64,000 nucleotides of DNA, taken from the NCBI RefSeq assembly GCF_001517975.1, contig NZ_KQ950182.1, positions 1-64,000 of the forward strand, in the 5' to 3' direction. The position numbers and the translations under genes are program-made. This document shows positions 15,901-23,301 of the stretch, in pieces. Source of the DNA: Thermobifida cellulosilytica TB100 (GTDB taxonomy: Bacteria > Actinomycetota > Actinomycetes > Streptosporangiales > Streptosporangiaceae). How positions within the stretch are numbered: the stretch's first letter is position 1; every line of letters starts with the position of its first letter. The notes beneath the pieces are model-generated. The model was not told the origin of the DNA, did not search any database, and saw only the letters and a list, made by a program, of their open reading frames with translations.

Positions 15901-16360
15901 GGTGGTCGCCTCTCGGTTCTCGCACGGCGGGCGGGTCCGAGCCGAAGAGGGACGGGCCGCCGTGGGGGGAGCGGGGCGGACGGTCCTGGCCGTCCGGTCG
16001 GGGTGGACCGCTCGGGGGAGTCTGCTCCCCGGCCCCTCCCGGGGGAAGCTCCGGACCGGTGTCCGGCTCCGTCGGGGGTGCGGAGGGCGAGGGGGACGCC
16101 GCGGGGGGCGTCTGTGCGGGTGCCGACGGGGACGGGGAGGCAGACGGAGACGGGGAGACCGACGGGGCGAGCACCTCGAAGGGCGGGGTGGTGGCGCGCA
16201 CCGTGAAGGCGGCGCTCGTCCCCTCCAGGGGCAGGAAGGGCAGGACGACCGCGGCCGACACGCCGGCGAACACCGCGGCCAGGCCGAGGAGGCGGCCTGC
16301 CGCGGTCAGCGGACCCGGCAGCCGCGTCGCAGCCTCGACGTCGGAGTCAGCGCGGTTCAT
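15887..16360 (-). CDS. Pro/Ser-rich anchored protein with SipW-type N-terminus
   Basis: 157 residues from ATG 16360 (GAGGGG lies 4 nt upstream); longer frames lack a ribosome site. A hydrophobic segment (AAGRLLGLAAVFAGVSAAVV) is followed by GTSAAFTVRATTPPF, which resembles the TSAAFT/TQAAFT end of SipW-dependent signal peptides. The rest is a repetitive Pro/Ser linker (SPSPSASPSPSAP, then PTEPDTGPELPPGG). No folded domain can be seen. It is the first gene of the minus-strand set and overlaps the LALTG gene by 14 bp, implying cotranslation. It could be a short fibre anchor or a wall-spanning stalk. Confidence 0.65.
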   Translation of the reverse strand: MNRADSDVEAATRLPGPLTAAGRLLGLAAVFAGVSAAVVLPFLPLEGTSAAFTVRATTPPFEVLAPSVSPSPSASPSPSAPAQTPPAASPSPSAPPTEPDTGPELPPGGAGEQTPPSGPPRPDGQDRPPRSPHGGPSLFGSDPPAVREPRGDHLVQE

Positions 16361-16787
16361 CAACCCCTCGATCCTCGAACCGGGGTGCGTCGCGGGCTGT
16401 TTCCGGCGGTCCGGCCCACGACCACGGATGTCACCGACCAGACTGCCCAAGACGGAGAGACGGCTCATCGCCAAAAAGGGGGAAACGACTTCGTTCACTT
16501 TGGGGATGACCGCGGACCCGCCGAATCGGCAGAGTCTCTACACAGCAGAACCGGAGAGTTCGGCGGCGGGGCGCTTCCGCAGCGCCGTGCGGAGGCACTC
16601 CGGGCAGCCGGTCCGCGCCACATCCCCCTGACGGTCCCGCTGCGCCGCTTCGGCATCCCCGGCGCGCAACGGGACGGTTCGGCGCACGGCCTGCCCCCGG
16701 CGCACCCTCGGGGCCGCCGCCTCCGGTTCTGCTGCCCCTCGCGAACTCCCCCGGCTTCGCCGATGCGGCGTGAAAGGAAGGGCCGTT
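16361..16787. other. 427-bp divergent control region of the fibre locus
   Basis: This region lies between the minus-strand anchor/peptidase genes and the plus-strand TasA-like genes. No gene is supported. It contains the run AAAAAGGGGGAAACG at 16473-16487, likely inside a promoter, but I see no clear -35/-10 pair or operator. It is the logical place to look for binding by the LuxR-type regulator at 11924-12601. Confidence 0.5.
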
Positions 16788-17414
16788 GTGGCCACCAGGA
16801 TGAGCAAGAGGAAAAGACTGGTCGCGGGCTTGGGCGCGGCGGCGCTGATCGGTGCCGCGGTGGCGATCACCGGCGGCACCTACGCCTACTTCACCGACAG
16901 CGCGCAGACCGCCGAGCAGGCGATCACCGCCGGTGACCTGGAGGTCCTCGTCGACCAGTCCGGCCAGGGGGTGTCGAACCGCCCGGTCAACGTCACCAAC
17001 GCCGCCCCCGGCGAGGTCTACGTCGAGGACCTGACCTTTCCCCACATCGGCCACAAGTGGTACCGGCTGAAGGTCACCAACGCCGGAAGCATCGACGGCG
17101 AGATCAGCTCCCTGGAGATCGTCGACCTGACCGGCAGCACCCCGAACCTGGCCGACCGGTTGCAGATCCGCGCCGTCGTCAAACAGCTCGACTTCGAGCC
17201 CGGCTCCTTCGGCAACCCCGGCTTCGAGCCGCTGGACAGCGGCACGCTGACCAACCTCCCCGGGATCAAGCTGGTGCCCGCGGGCCACTCCGTCTACATC
17301 TACTTCCAGATCGAATGGCCCAACGGCAGCCCGGAGGAGGACAACCCGTACATGAACGCGACGACCTCCTTCAAGTTCCGGGTCAACCTGGACCAGGTCA
17401 ACCAGGGGAACTAG
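16788..17414 (+). CDS. TasA/camelysin-like fibre protein 1 (SipW-dependent signal)
   Basis: 208 residues from GTG 16788, which has GGAAGG exactly 6 nt upstream. The N-terminus is MATRMSKRKRLVAGLGAAAL, a hydrophobic helix, then GGTYAYFTDSAQTAEQAITA: the hallmark of SipW-dependent signal peptides in TasA and camelysin. ITAGDLEVLVD and the KWYRLKVTNAGSIDGEISSL block are typical of the immunoglobulin-like TasA fold. No Cys is present. It is the first of three tandem relatives, the others starting at 17487 and 18082. Such proteins polymerise into extracellular fibres in Bacillus; the same role here is inferred. Confidence 0.88.
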   Translation: MATRMSKRKRLVAGLGAAALIGAAVAITGGTYAYFTDSAQTAEQAITAGDLEVLVDQSGQGVSNRPVNVTNAAPGEVYVEDLTFPHIGHKWYRLKVTNAGSIDGEISSLEIVDLTGSTPNLADRLQIRAVVKQLDFEPGSFGNPGFEPLDSGTLTNLPGIKLVPAGHSVYIYFQIEWPNGSPEEDNPYMNATTSFKFRVNLDQVNQGN

Positions 17415-17424
17415 CCGTGGCGCG

Positions 17425-17451
17425 CCCGCACCGGAAGGGAGCCGGTGCGGG
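17425..17451 (+). terminator. hairpin between fibre genes 1 and 2
   Basis: Perfect 10-bp stem CCCGCACCGG/CCGGTGCGGG with a 7-nt loop, 10 bp after the first TasA-like stop and without a T-run. It may be a partial terminator or an mRNA 3'-end stabiliser that lets gene 1 be expressed above genes 2 and 3. Confidence 0.5.
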
Positions 17452-17486
17452 GCGGTCGCAGGAATCCGGGGAGATGAGGCGCGAGC

Positions 17487-18071
17487 ATGAGGAAGAGGAC
17501 CGCTCTGGCCCTGGGAGTCGCCACGGCCGGCGCGGCGCTGCTGTTGACCGTCGGCGGTACCTACGCCTACTTCTCCGCGAGTGCGGTCTCCGAGCCCGGC
17601 CAGATCACCGCGGGCGACCTCACGGTCGAGGTGGACGAGCGCAGTCCGAACGGGAGCAGCGGCCTGGTCGGCCTCGACGGGGCCGCACCGGGGGGACGCT
17701 GGCCGGAGTCCTCCACCGAGTCCTACACCCTGGTCATCACCAACACCGGTTCGCTTCCCGCGCTGATCGACTCCATCGACGTGGTGGTCACCAGCGAGGG
17801 ACGGCCGGACCTCAGCGAGGCCCTGGAGATCAGGTACAGCCTCGTCTCCGGCGACCACGGACCGAACTGGTCCCAGGGCAGCGGCTGGGTCGGACTGGAC
17901 CCGGGGCCGGTGCTCGACCGCCTGCCCCGGCGGCCCGCCCCGATCCGGCCGGGCCGGTCCAGCGCCCTCCACTTCCAGCTCCGGTGGCCCGACGGCGCGC
18001 CCGAGTACGACAATCTCTTCCAGGGAGCCGGGACCGAGTTCATGTTCGACATCACTCTCGGCCAGGCGTGA
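17487..18071 (+). CDS. TasA/camelysin-like fibre protein 2
   Basis: 194 residues. The signal peptide is MRKRTALALGVATAGAALLL followed by GGTYAYFSASAVSEPGQITA, matching the SipW-dependent pattern of gene 1. The mature part begins with ITAGDLTVEVDE and contains ESYTLVITNTGSLPALIDSI, the repeated Ig-like block of the family. There are no Cys residues. GGGGAGATGAGG lies upstream of the ATG. The 73-bp gap after gene 1 holds a hairpin, and gene 3 starts 10 bp after this stop. The relative amounts of the three products are unknown. Confidence 0.87.
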   Translation: MRKRTALALGVATAGAALLLTVGGTYAYFSASAVSEPGQITAGDLTVEVDERSPNGSSGLVGLDGAAPGGRWPESSTESYTLVITNTGSLPALIDSIDVVVTSEGRPDLSEALEIRYSLVSGDHGPNWSQGSGWVGLDPGPVLDRLPRRPAPIRPGRSSALHFQLRWPDGAPEYDNLFQGAGTEFMFDITLGQA

Positions 18072-18081
18072 CAGGGGGCGG

Positions 18082-18681
18082 ATGAAGAGGACGAGGCTCG
18101 GCGGACCCGCGTTGGCGGCGGCCAGCGTCGCGGCCGCCGCGGCAGCGGTGTGCGGGGTCCTGGTGACCACTCAGGCGGCGTTCACCGCGCGGACCGCCAC
18201 CGAGGCGCTGCCGGTCTCGGCGGGGCGCCTCGACGTCGCGCTCACCACCTCGCTGAGCGGGGCGGGCCCGGTCCGGGTCGACTTCTCCGAGGCGGGGCCG
18301 GACCTGATGTGGCCGGAGGAGGGCGCGTTCACGGTGTCGCTGCGCAACACCGGGGACCTGGACGGGAGGATCTCCGCCCTGGAGACGGTGGAGGTCGTCG
18401 ACGGGGGGACCGCCGGCTCCGGGGCGCTGAGCCGGGCGCTGGAGGTGGCGGTCAGCACCGATCCCGGGCAGGACTGGCACGACCCGGCGCTGCGGTGGGA
18501 GCCGGTCGCCGACCAGGCGGCTCCCGAGGGCCGGGTCGTCGCCTCCGACCTGGGGAGCCTGCCCGTGGGGCAGACCCGCACCGTCCATCTCAGACTGCGT
18601 TTCACCGGAGGGGAGGAAACCGCCTCCACCGGGGCGACCGTCTCGTTCCGACTGGCCGCCACGGTGACCCAGGCGCACTGA
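18082..18681 (+). CDS. TasA/camelysin-like fibre protein 3 (divergent)
   Basis: 199 residues. The N-terminus MKRTRLGGPALAAASVAAAA and TTQAAFTARTATEALPVSAG has the QAAFTA variant of the SipW-type signal; the mature part starts VSAGRLDVALT, equivalent to ITAGDLxVxVD. It shares the FTVSLRNTGDLDGRISALET block with the other two. It is the most divergent of the three and may play the minor-subunit or tip role that TapA plays in Bacillus; that is speculation from order and divergence. The start codon is 10 bp after the previous stop (GGGGGCGG upstream), so genes 2 and 3 are translationally linked. Confidence 0.8.
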   Translation: MKRTRLGGPALAAASVAAAAAAVCGVLVTTQAAFTARTATEALPVSAGRLDVALTTSLSGAGPVRVDFSEAGPDLMWPEEGAFTVSLRNTGDLDGRISALETVEVVDGGTAGSGALSRALEVAVSTDPGQDWHDPALRWEPVADQAAPEGRVVASDLGSLPVGQTRTVHLRLRFTGGEETASTGATVSFRLAATVTQAH

Positions 18682-18683
18682 GC

Positions 18684-18717
18684 GGGCCGGGGACCGCGCA
18701 GCGGTCTTCCCCGGCCC
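18684..18717 (+). terminator. terminator of the fibre-gene operon
   Basis: Perfect 10-bp stem GGGCCGGGGA/TCCCCGGCCC, with inner CCGC/GCGG pairing, starting 3 bp after the stop of fibre gene 3. Confidence 0.8.
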
Positions 18718-18737
18718 ACGGTGCCCTGGACGGCGGA

Positions 18738-18766
18738 GGCCGGGAGCCGATCACGGGCTCCCGGCC
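18738..18766 (-). terminator. terminator overlapping the end of the anti-sigma-like gene
   Basis: Perfect 11-bp stem GGCCGGGAGCC/GGCTCCCGGCC with a 7-nt loop; the loop and one arm cover the last codons of the convergent minus-strand gene. Confidence 0.65.
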
Positions 18767-19251
18767 ATTTCCATCTCGGGGACGAGCAGGAACTCCACCC
18801 AGGTGGTCATCGAACCGTCGGACGCTTCGAGGCCCTGGTCCGACGGTCGGGCGCCGTCCGATGGAAAACGCCCCCATGCGCGGGACAGCACGGAGGCGAT
18901 GAACAGGCCGCGTCCGCTCTGCGCCTCCTCGGGCGGCAGGACGGCGCGGGCTGCCTGCCGGGGGACCTGGGACTGCTGGCCTTGGTCGGTGATCTCCAGA
19001 CGCAGCAGCGTCGGAGGGTCGCCCACGGTGGTGAGGGCCACCCGGACCGTCCCGCCCGGTTGCCCTGACCTGGTGTGTCTGATCGCGTTGGTGAACAGCT
19101 CGCTGGCGACCAGTTCCACCGAGTCGCGGACGGCTGGATAGGAGAGCAGCAGGGAGCGGACCCAGGAACGCACTCGGCCGCAGTTCTCGGCCGTCCCCGG
19201 GAAGGTCCGCGTCGCCTGGATCGGGCCTCGGGCGTCATCGCTCATGGGCAT
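18751..19251 (-). CDS. HATPase-fold anti-sigma/regulatory kinase (RsbW-like)
   Basis: 166 residues from ATG 19251 (GGA 6 nt upstream; nearby ATGs at 19257 and 19245 are possible). A single GHKL ATPase domain is present with DSVELVASELFTNAIRHTRS (N-box) and LEITDQGQQS (G1-like, degraded), then GRGLFIASVLSRAWG (G2). Stand-alone proteins of this kind in actinomycetes are anti-sigma-factor-type serine kinases, usually paired with an anti-sigma antagonist or acting in BldB/AbaA-like networks. No sigma or antagonist gene is adjacent, so the partner is unknown. The acidic C-terminal tail is short. Confidence 0.82.
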   Translation of the reverse strand: MPMSDDARGPIQATRTFPGTAENCGRVRSWVRSLLLSYPAVRDSVELVASELFTNAIRHTRSGQPGGTVRVALTTVGDPPTLLRLEITDQGQQSQVPRQAARAVLPPEEAQSGRGLFIASVLSRAWGRFPSDGARPSDQGLEASDGSMTTWVEFLLVPEMEMAGSP

Positions 19252-19657
19252 CACCATTCCTGGGCGTCGCATCGGATCGCACGGGGGACGGCTATCCGGT
19301 AACCGGTCCCTAACGCCCTGGAACGGTATTCCGGTCCTCCTTTTTTGTTCTCCGCCCGCATGACCTGTCGGGGAAGAGGAGTGCGGGCACGCGTCGGCTC
19401 CCGCGGAGTGCGCTCCGCGGGAGCGCGGGGCACCGGCGGGGCCGGAGCGGAGGAGAAGAAAGGCACGGGGATTCCCCGACGGAAAAGAGCAGGAGAATGC
19501 GGGGAGAGACGGTTCCCGCGCCGCCGGTTCCTCCGGCCGTCCGGTCGTGGGACATTCCAGAAACGGGAGGCGTGATCTTCCTTGTCGCGGTTGCGGACAC
19601 GAAGAAGCCCGCGTCCTCGGGGGACGCGGGCTCCGTGCGGTCCGGGCGCCGCTGCCG
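19252..19657. other. 406-bp intergenic region with two hairpins
   Basis: No gene is supported. A perfect CTCCCGCGGAG/CTCCGCGGGAG hairpin with a 4-nt loop lies at 19398-19423, and the terminator of the GlsB-like gene is at 19606-19632. The promoter of the anti-sigma-like gene should be near 19270-19340, where the sequence is least GC-rich. Confidence 0.5.
19606..19632 (-). terminator. terminator after the GlsB-like gene
   Basis: Perfect 11-bp stem AGCCCGCGTCC/GGACGCGGGCT with a 5-nt loop, 25 bp after the minus-strand stop, followed on that strand by TCTTC. Confidence 0.75.
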
Positions 19658-19939
19658 TCAGGCAGGGCTGTGCCGACGGCGTCCGCCGCGCATCATCGCG
19701 ATGAGGTAGACGCCGACCGCCGCCAGCGCGACCTGGACGATCAGGGTCAGCCAGAAGGAACTGGTGAAGCTCGCCATGATCGCGGTGCCGACCAGGGCCG
19801 CGGCGATGCCGATGACGATGGTCAGCCAGATGGGCATGTCCTGCTTTCCGGGGACGATGAGCCGTCCGAGCGCACCGACGATCAGGCCCACGAAGAGCGC
19901 GCTGATGATGGTGCCGAAGAAACCGCCGCCGATTTCCAT
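19658..19939 (-). CDS. GlsB/YeaQ/YmgE-family stress membrane protein
   Basis: 93 residues from ATG 19939, preceded by GGGAGGTAAG. Three hydrophobic helices with Gly-rich turns are present: GTIISALFVGLIVGALGRLI, PIWLTIVIGIAAALVGTAI and FWLTLIVQVALAAVGVYLIA. The VGALGRLIVPGKQ motif is the mark of the GlsB/YeaQ/YmgE (transglycosylase-associated) family. The basic tail MRGGRRRHSPA is cytoplasmic. Function is not established in this group; the genes are usually stress-induced. It stands alone with its own terminator. Confidence 0.9.
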   Translation of the reverse strand: MEIGGGFFGTIISALFVGLIVGALGRLIVPGKQDMPIWLTIVIGIAAALVGTAIMASFTSSFWLTLIVQVALAAVGVYLIAMMRGGRRRHSPA

Positions 19940-20162
19940 GCTTACCTCCCGATTTATCTGAGACACTCCCCAACTGCCCGCAGGTGCCGGAAAGATGCGC
20001 CGGGGCGGCGGGAGCGCGCGGCGGCCGGTGGGGCGCAGCGTGACCGAACGGTGGCAGAAACCGGATGAAGCGGACGCGGTGCGACACTATGCTCTTCGGC
20101 GGAGCCGACGGACCGGCCGCGGTTGCGGCCGCGTCGGCGGTGCCCGTACGGAGAGGACGGCG

Positions 20163-20884
20163 ATGACCAGCGACACGGGAGGCGACGCCGCCGCGCAGAC
20201 GGCCGCCGGTCCGGGCGGCCCCGCGGACAGCTACCCGGTGACCGCCCACGACGGGACCCCGCTGGGCCGGGTGCCCCGGACCTCGCAGGCCGAGGCCCAC
20301 CGCGCGGTGCGCGCGGCCCGCACGGCCGCCCGGGACTGGGCACGGCGCCCCGCCGGGCAGCGGGCGCAGGTCCTCGACCGGATCGCCGACGCGCTGCGCG
20401 CCCGCCGCGCCCGCCTGGTCCAGGAGGTCGTCGACGCCGACGGGGTCACCCGCGACCTGGCCGAACGCCTGGTGGCCACCGCCGCCGACCGGTGGACCCA
20501 CTACGCCGAGCGGATCGCCGAGGGCGCGTGCGCCGGGCGGGAGCCGCTCGGCGTCGCCGCGATCGTCGCCCCGCCGTTCGGCCCGCTGCTGGGCCTGGTG
20601 TCCCTGCTCGCCCCGGTGGTCGCGGGCGGCAACGCCGCGGTGGTGGCGGTCAGCGAGCGCGCGCCGCTGCCCGCGCTGACCCTCCCGAGGCGCTGGCCGA
20701 GGCGGAACTGCCGGACGGCCTGGTCGCCCTGCTCACCGGCGCGACCGCCGACCTCGCGCCGCTGCTCGCCGCGCACCCCGACATCGACGCCGTCGACCTG
20801 ACCGGCGCCGGAGAGGCCGCACCCGAGCTGGCAGAGCGCGCCGTCGGCAAGCGGGTCCTGCGCCCCGAGGGGCGTATCGACTGA
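20163..20884 (+). pseudogene. short aldehyde dehydrogenase-like protein, frameshifted
   Basis: The first frame (20163 to about 20684) reads as the N-terminal part of an ALDH-superfamily protein (AHRAVRAARTAARDWARR, GVAAIVAPPFGPLLGLVSLL). The second (to 20884) continues with PEALAEAELPDGLVALLTG and DIDAVDLTGAGEAAPELAE. One extra C in the CCC at 20684-20686 would join them into a protein of about 240 residues. Even repaired, it stops before the catalytic Glu and Cys region, so it cannot be an ordinary ALDH; it corresponds only to the first half. It is either a decaying gene or one of the truncated ALDH relatives seen in actinomycetes, with a possible sequencing error. Confidence 0.65.
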
Positions 20885-20909
20885 TTCGCCGATCCGGGGA
20901 CCGACCGCC

Positions 20910-21473
20910 TCACTGCGTTCGTGCGCCCCGCAGGGTGGCCGGCTGCGCCGGGGGCCACAGCAGCACCGACGCCAGGGTCGACTGCACCCGGGTGAGCGCG
21001 ACCACCAGCAGCGGGACCAGCCAGAGCGCCACCAGTCCGCCCAGCGCGTGCACCAGCCACGCCCCCGCCAGCGAGGGGCCGCCCCACGCGCCGGCCGTGA
21101 GGGTGGCGACGTCGGGCTCGGCGAGCAGCCGGATCGGATAGGCGATGTTCAGCACCACGATGGCCCAGCCGTAGCCGGCGAACACCGCGGCGAGTATGTC
21201 GAAGGGCAGCGAGACCAGTCCGTGGCCCACCACCCTCGGCCAGGTGGGAGCGGCGCGGCCCGGCGAGGCGTCGAGCAGGCTCACGGCGAGCTGCCGCCGG
21301 ACCCGGGCGGCGGTGCGGTGGCCACCGAAGACCGCCACGACGAGAAGACACACCCCCACCAGCGGGGAGATGATCGCGTACAGCGTCCTCCGCCACGTAC
21401 TGCCCTGGAACGGAAGTCGCAGCAGCCATCCGAGGAAGGACTGTCCCGTCCTGTTCTCCGCCGGTCCGCCCAT
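20910..21473 (-). CDS. stand-alone sensor-domain membrane protein
   Basis: 187 residues from ATG 21473, with AGGGAGGT 5 nt upstream. It resembles the N-terminal membrane Sensor domain (PF13796) of actinobacterial histidine kinases: the RLPFQGSTWRRTLYAIISPL opening, several helices (VGVCLLVVAVFGG, FDILAAVFAGYGWAIVVLNI, WLVHALGGLVALWLVPLLVV) and a central cytoplasmic loop. The kinase part is absent: the protein ends 12 residues after the last helix region with PPAQPATLRGART. It may act with a separate kinase, or it may be a domain used alone. Assignment is by sequence style. Confidence 0.6.
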   Translation of the reverse strand: MGGPAENRTGQSFLGWLLRLPFQGSTWRRTLYAIISPLVGVCLLVVAVFGGHRTAARVRRQLAVSLLDASPGRAAPTWPRVVGHGLVSLPFDILAAVFAGYGWAIVVLNIAYPIRLLAEPDVATLTAGAWGGPSLAGAWLVHALGGLVALWLVPLLVVALTRVQSTLASVLLWPPAQPATLRGARTQ

Positions 21474-21555
21474 GGCCACCTCCCTGGTCCTTCTTTTCCG
21501 GTTACCCGTGGCGACGTGCTGAAACGTCGGGAGGCCAAGGCGGGTGCGCGGCGGT

Positions 21556-22170
21556 TCAGTCCAGCAGGTCGGGGCTCTTGGCGGTGCTCTTGCGGGTGGT
21601 GCGTGGGCGGCTGCGCACCTTGCGGGAGGGGATCTCGGGGGCACCCGCGGACAGCGGGTCCTCGGGCGGCAGGAAGCCGTTCGACTCGTCCTCGGACGAG
21701 GCGGCGCCGCCGGCGCGGATGTTCAGCGCCTCGTTCTCCACGCTGCGCATGTCGCGCAGGGTCTCGGGAGGCTGCGGCAGGCGGTCGCCGCGCAGGTGCG
21801 CGCCGAGGACGGCCAGGCCGTGGTCGCACAGGATCTGCCGGGCCCGCGCGGCGGGGACCCCGCTGAGCTGCTCCAGCTCCGGCAGGCTGCTCTCGCGGAG
21901 CAGGCGGATCACCTCCTGCACCGCCTCCCGGGGGCGGCGCGCGGTGATGGTCGCGGCGAGCAGTTCCGCCTCGGCCAGCGCGGTCCTCGACGAGGCGCTC
22001 TCGGGGGCGTCGCGCTGCGCGATGAGCAGGCTGGTCAACTGGCGGGTCGCGGTGCGCGAGGCCGCCCGAGCCTCGGCCCGGCGAGCGTAGCGCCCCTGGA
22101 GCCAGGTGACGGTGGCGCTGGTCACCAGACTGACGGCGCCACCCGCCAGGACGAGGAGGAAATCGTTCAT
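21556..22170 (-). CDS. hypothetical membrane-anchored protein
   Basis: 204 residues. One N-terminal helix (MNDFLLVLAGGAVSLVTSATV) is followed by a basic, mainly helical cytoplasmic part (LQGRYARRAEARAASRTATR, then ARRPREAVQEVIRLLRESSL) and a disordered basic tail ending RPRTTRKSTAKSPDLLD. No catalytic motif is visible. The topology (short helix, long basic coiled part) resembles small actinobacterial proteins of unknown function. A ribosome site (GGAGCGTAG) precedes the ATG. It sits alone between two minus-strand genes. Confidence 0.65.
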   Translation of the reverse strand: MNDFLLVLAGGAVSLVTSATVTWLQGRYARRAEARAASRTATRQLTSLLIAQRDAPESASSRTALAEAELLAATITARRPREAVQEVIRLLRESSLPELEQLSGVPAARARQILCDHGLAVLGAHLRGDRLPQPPETLRDMRSVENEALNIRAGGAASSEDESNGFLPPEDPLSAGAPEIPSRKVRSRPRTTRKSTAKSPDLLD

Positions 22171-22308
22171 GACTACGCTCCGTGCGGGAGGGGAAACGGA
22201 TGTTCGGTGAGCATGGCCACCTTGAGGTGACTTGTCAAGAAGTAACAGTACGAACCGGGCGAAGGGGATGCCGGACCGTCGGGCGGCTCCGTCCCGGCAC
22301 GCCCCGCG

Positions 22309-23148
22309 TCAGTAGGTGAACCCGCCCTCGCTGTGGATGACCTGGCCGGTGATCCACCGCGCCTCGTCGGTGGCCAGCCAGGCGACGAGCCGCGCCGGGT
22401 CGTCGGGGAAGCCGCAGCGGCCGAACGGCAGCATCGGCCGCAGCCGGTCCATCAGCTCCCGGGTGATGTACCCGGTCTGCACCGGGCCCGGGTTGACCGT
22501 GTTCACCGTGATGCCGCGCCGCGCCAGCTCCGCGGCGACACTCGGCGTGATCGCGGCCAGCGCCCCCTTGGCCGCGGCGTAGCAGATCTCGTCGGGCATG
22601 GGCCGCGCCTGGCCGGAGGTCATGAAGACCACCCGCCCGCCCGCGCGGCCGTCGTGCTGCGCGGCGAACTCCCGGGCCAGCAGCAGCGCGGACCGGGTGT
22701 TCACGGCCCAGTGCGCGTCCAGCATCGCCGCGTCCACCTCGGGCAGGCGGCCGTCGCGCCCGCTCAGCGCGTGGTTGGCCACGAGGACGTCCACGTGCCC
22801 GAACTCGGCGACCGCCGCGGCCACCACCCGGCGCGGCGCGTCCGGGTCGGCCAGGTCCGCCGACAGGTCGGCCACCCGCGCGCCGGGGGCGGCCAGCGCC
22901 TCCCGCACCCCCGCGAGCACCGCGGCCACGTCGTCGCCGCCCCACGGCTGCTCCTCGTCGTGCGGCCGGTAGTGGTGGCAGAACACGCTCGCCCCGTAGG
23001 CGGCCAGCCGCCGCGCCACCGCGTAGCCGATGCCCGCGCGCCTGCTCACCCCGGTGACCAGGGCGACCCGGCCGCGCAGCGGCAGCGGCGCGCGGGCCAG
23101 CTCCGCGGCCGACGGGCGGGCGGCCGGGACCGGATCGTCGTTGTCCAT
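22309..23148 (-). CDS. SDR-family oxidoreductase (FabG-like)
   Basis: 279 residues. Rossmann fold with an unusual nucleotide loop, TGVSRRAGIGYAVA, in place of TGxxxGIG. ADLSADLAD gives the Asp of the adenine pocket, VLVANHA the NNAG equivalent, and the catalytic Ser and YxxxK are in FMTSGQARPMPDEICYAAAK. NPGPVQTGYI and the final TGQVIHSEGGFTY are typical of the 3-oxoacyl-ACP-reductase-like SDR group. The substrate is unknown. The start is weakly supported because no ribosome site precedes ATG 23148. It diverges from the phosphoketolase operon across 153 bp. Confidence 0.85.
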   Translation of the reverse strand: MDNDDPVPAARPSAAELARAPLPLRGRVALVTGVSRRAGIGYAVARRLAAYGASVFCHHYRPHDEEQPWGGDDVAAVLAGVREALAAPGARVADLSADLADPDAPRRVVAAAVAEFGHVDVLVANHALSGRDGRLPEVDAAMLDAHWAVNTRSALLLAREFAAQHDGRAGGRVVFMTSGQARPMPDEICYAAAKGALAAITPSVAAELARRGITVNTVNPGPVQTGYITRELMDRLRPMLPFGRCGFPDDPARLVAWLATDEARWITGQVIHSEGGFTY

Positions 23149-23301
23149 GGGGGGACTGTCACACACCGCGCCCCCGCGCGCATCCTCTTTTCTCCCCGCC
23201 CGCACCGGGCCGCCCGCCCCGGTGCGGGCGGGATCCGCATAGAACGGCGGCGGCGTCGGTAGTGGAACCGGGGTGACGTCCACCGAGCGGAGGAAAGACG
23301 G

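Noticed and set aside
16361-16498. Longer form of the Pro-rich anchor protein from 16498
   Set aside because: The additional 46 residues lack a ribosome site and would place the hydrophobic signal too far from the N-terminus.
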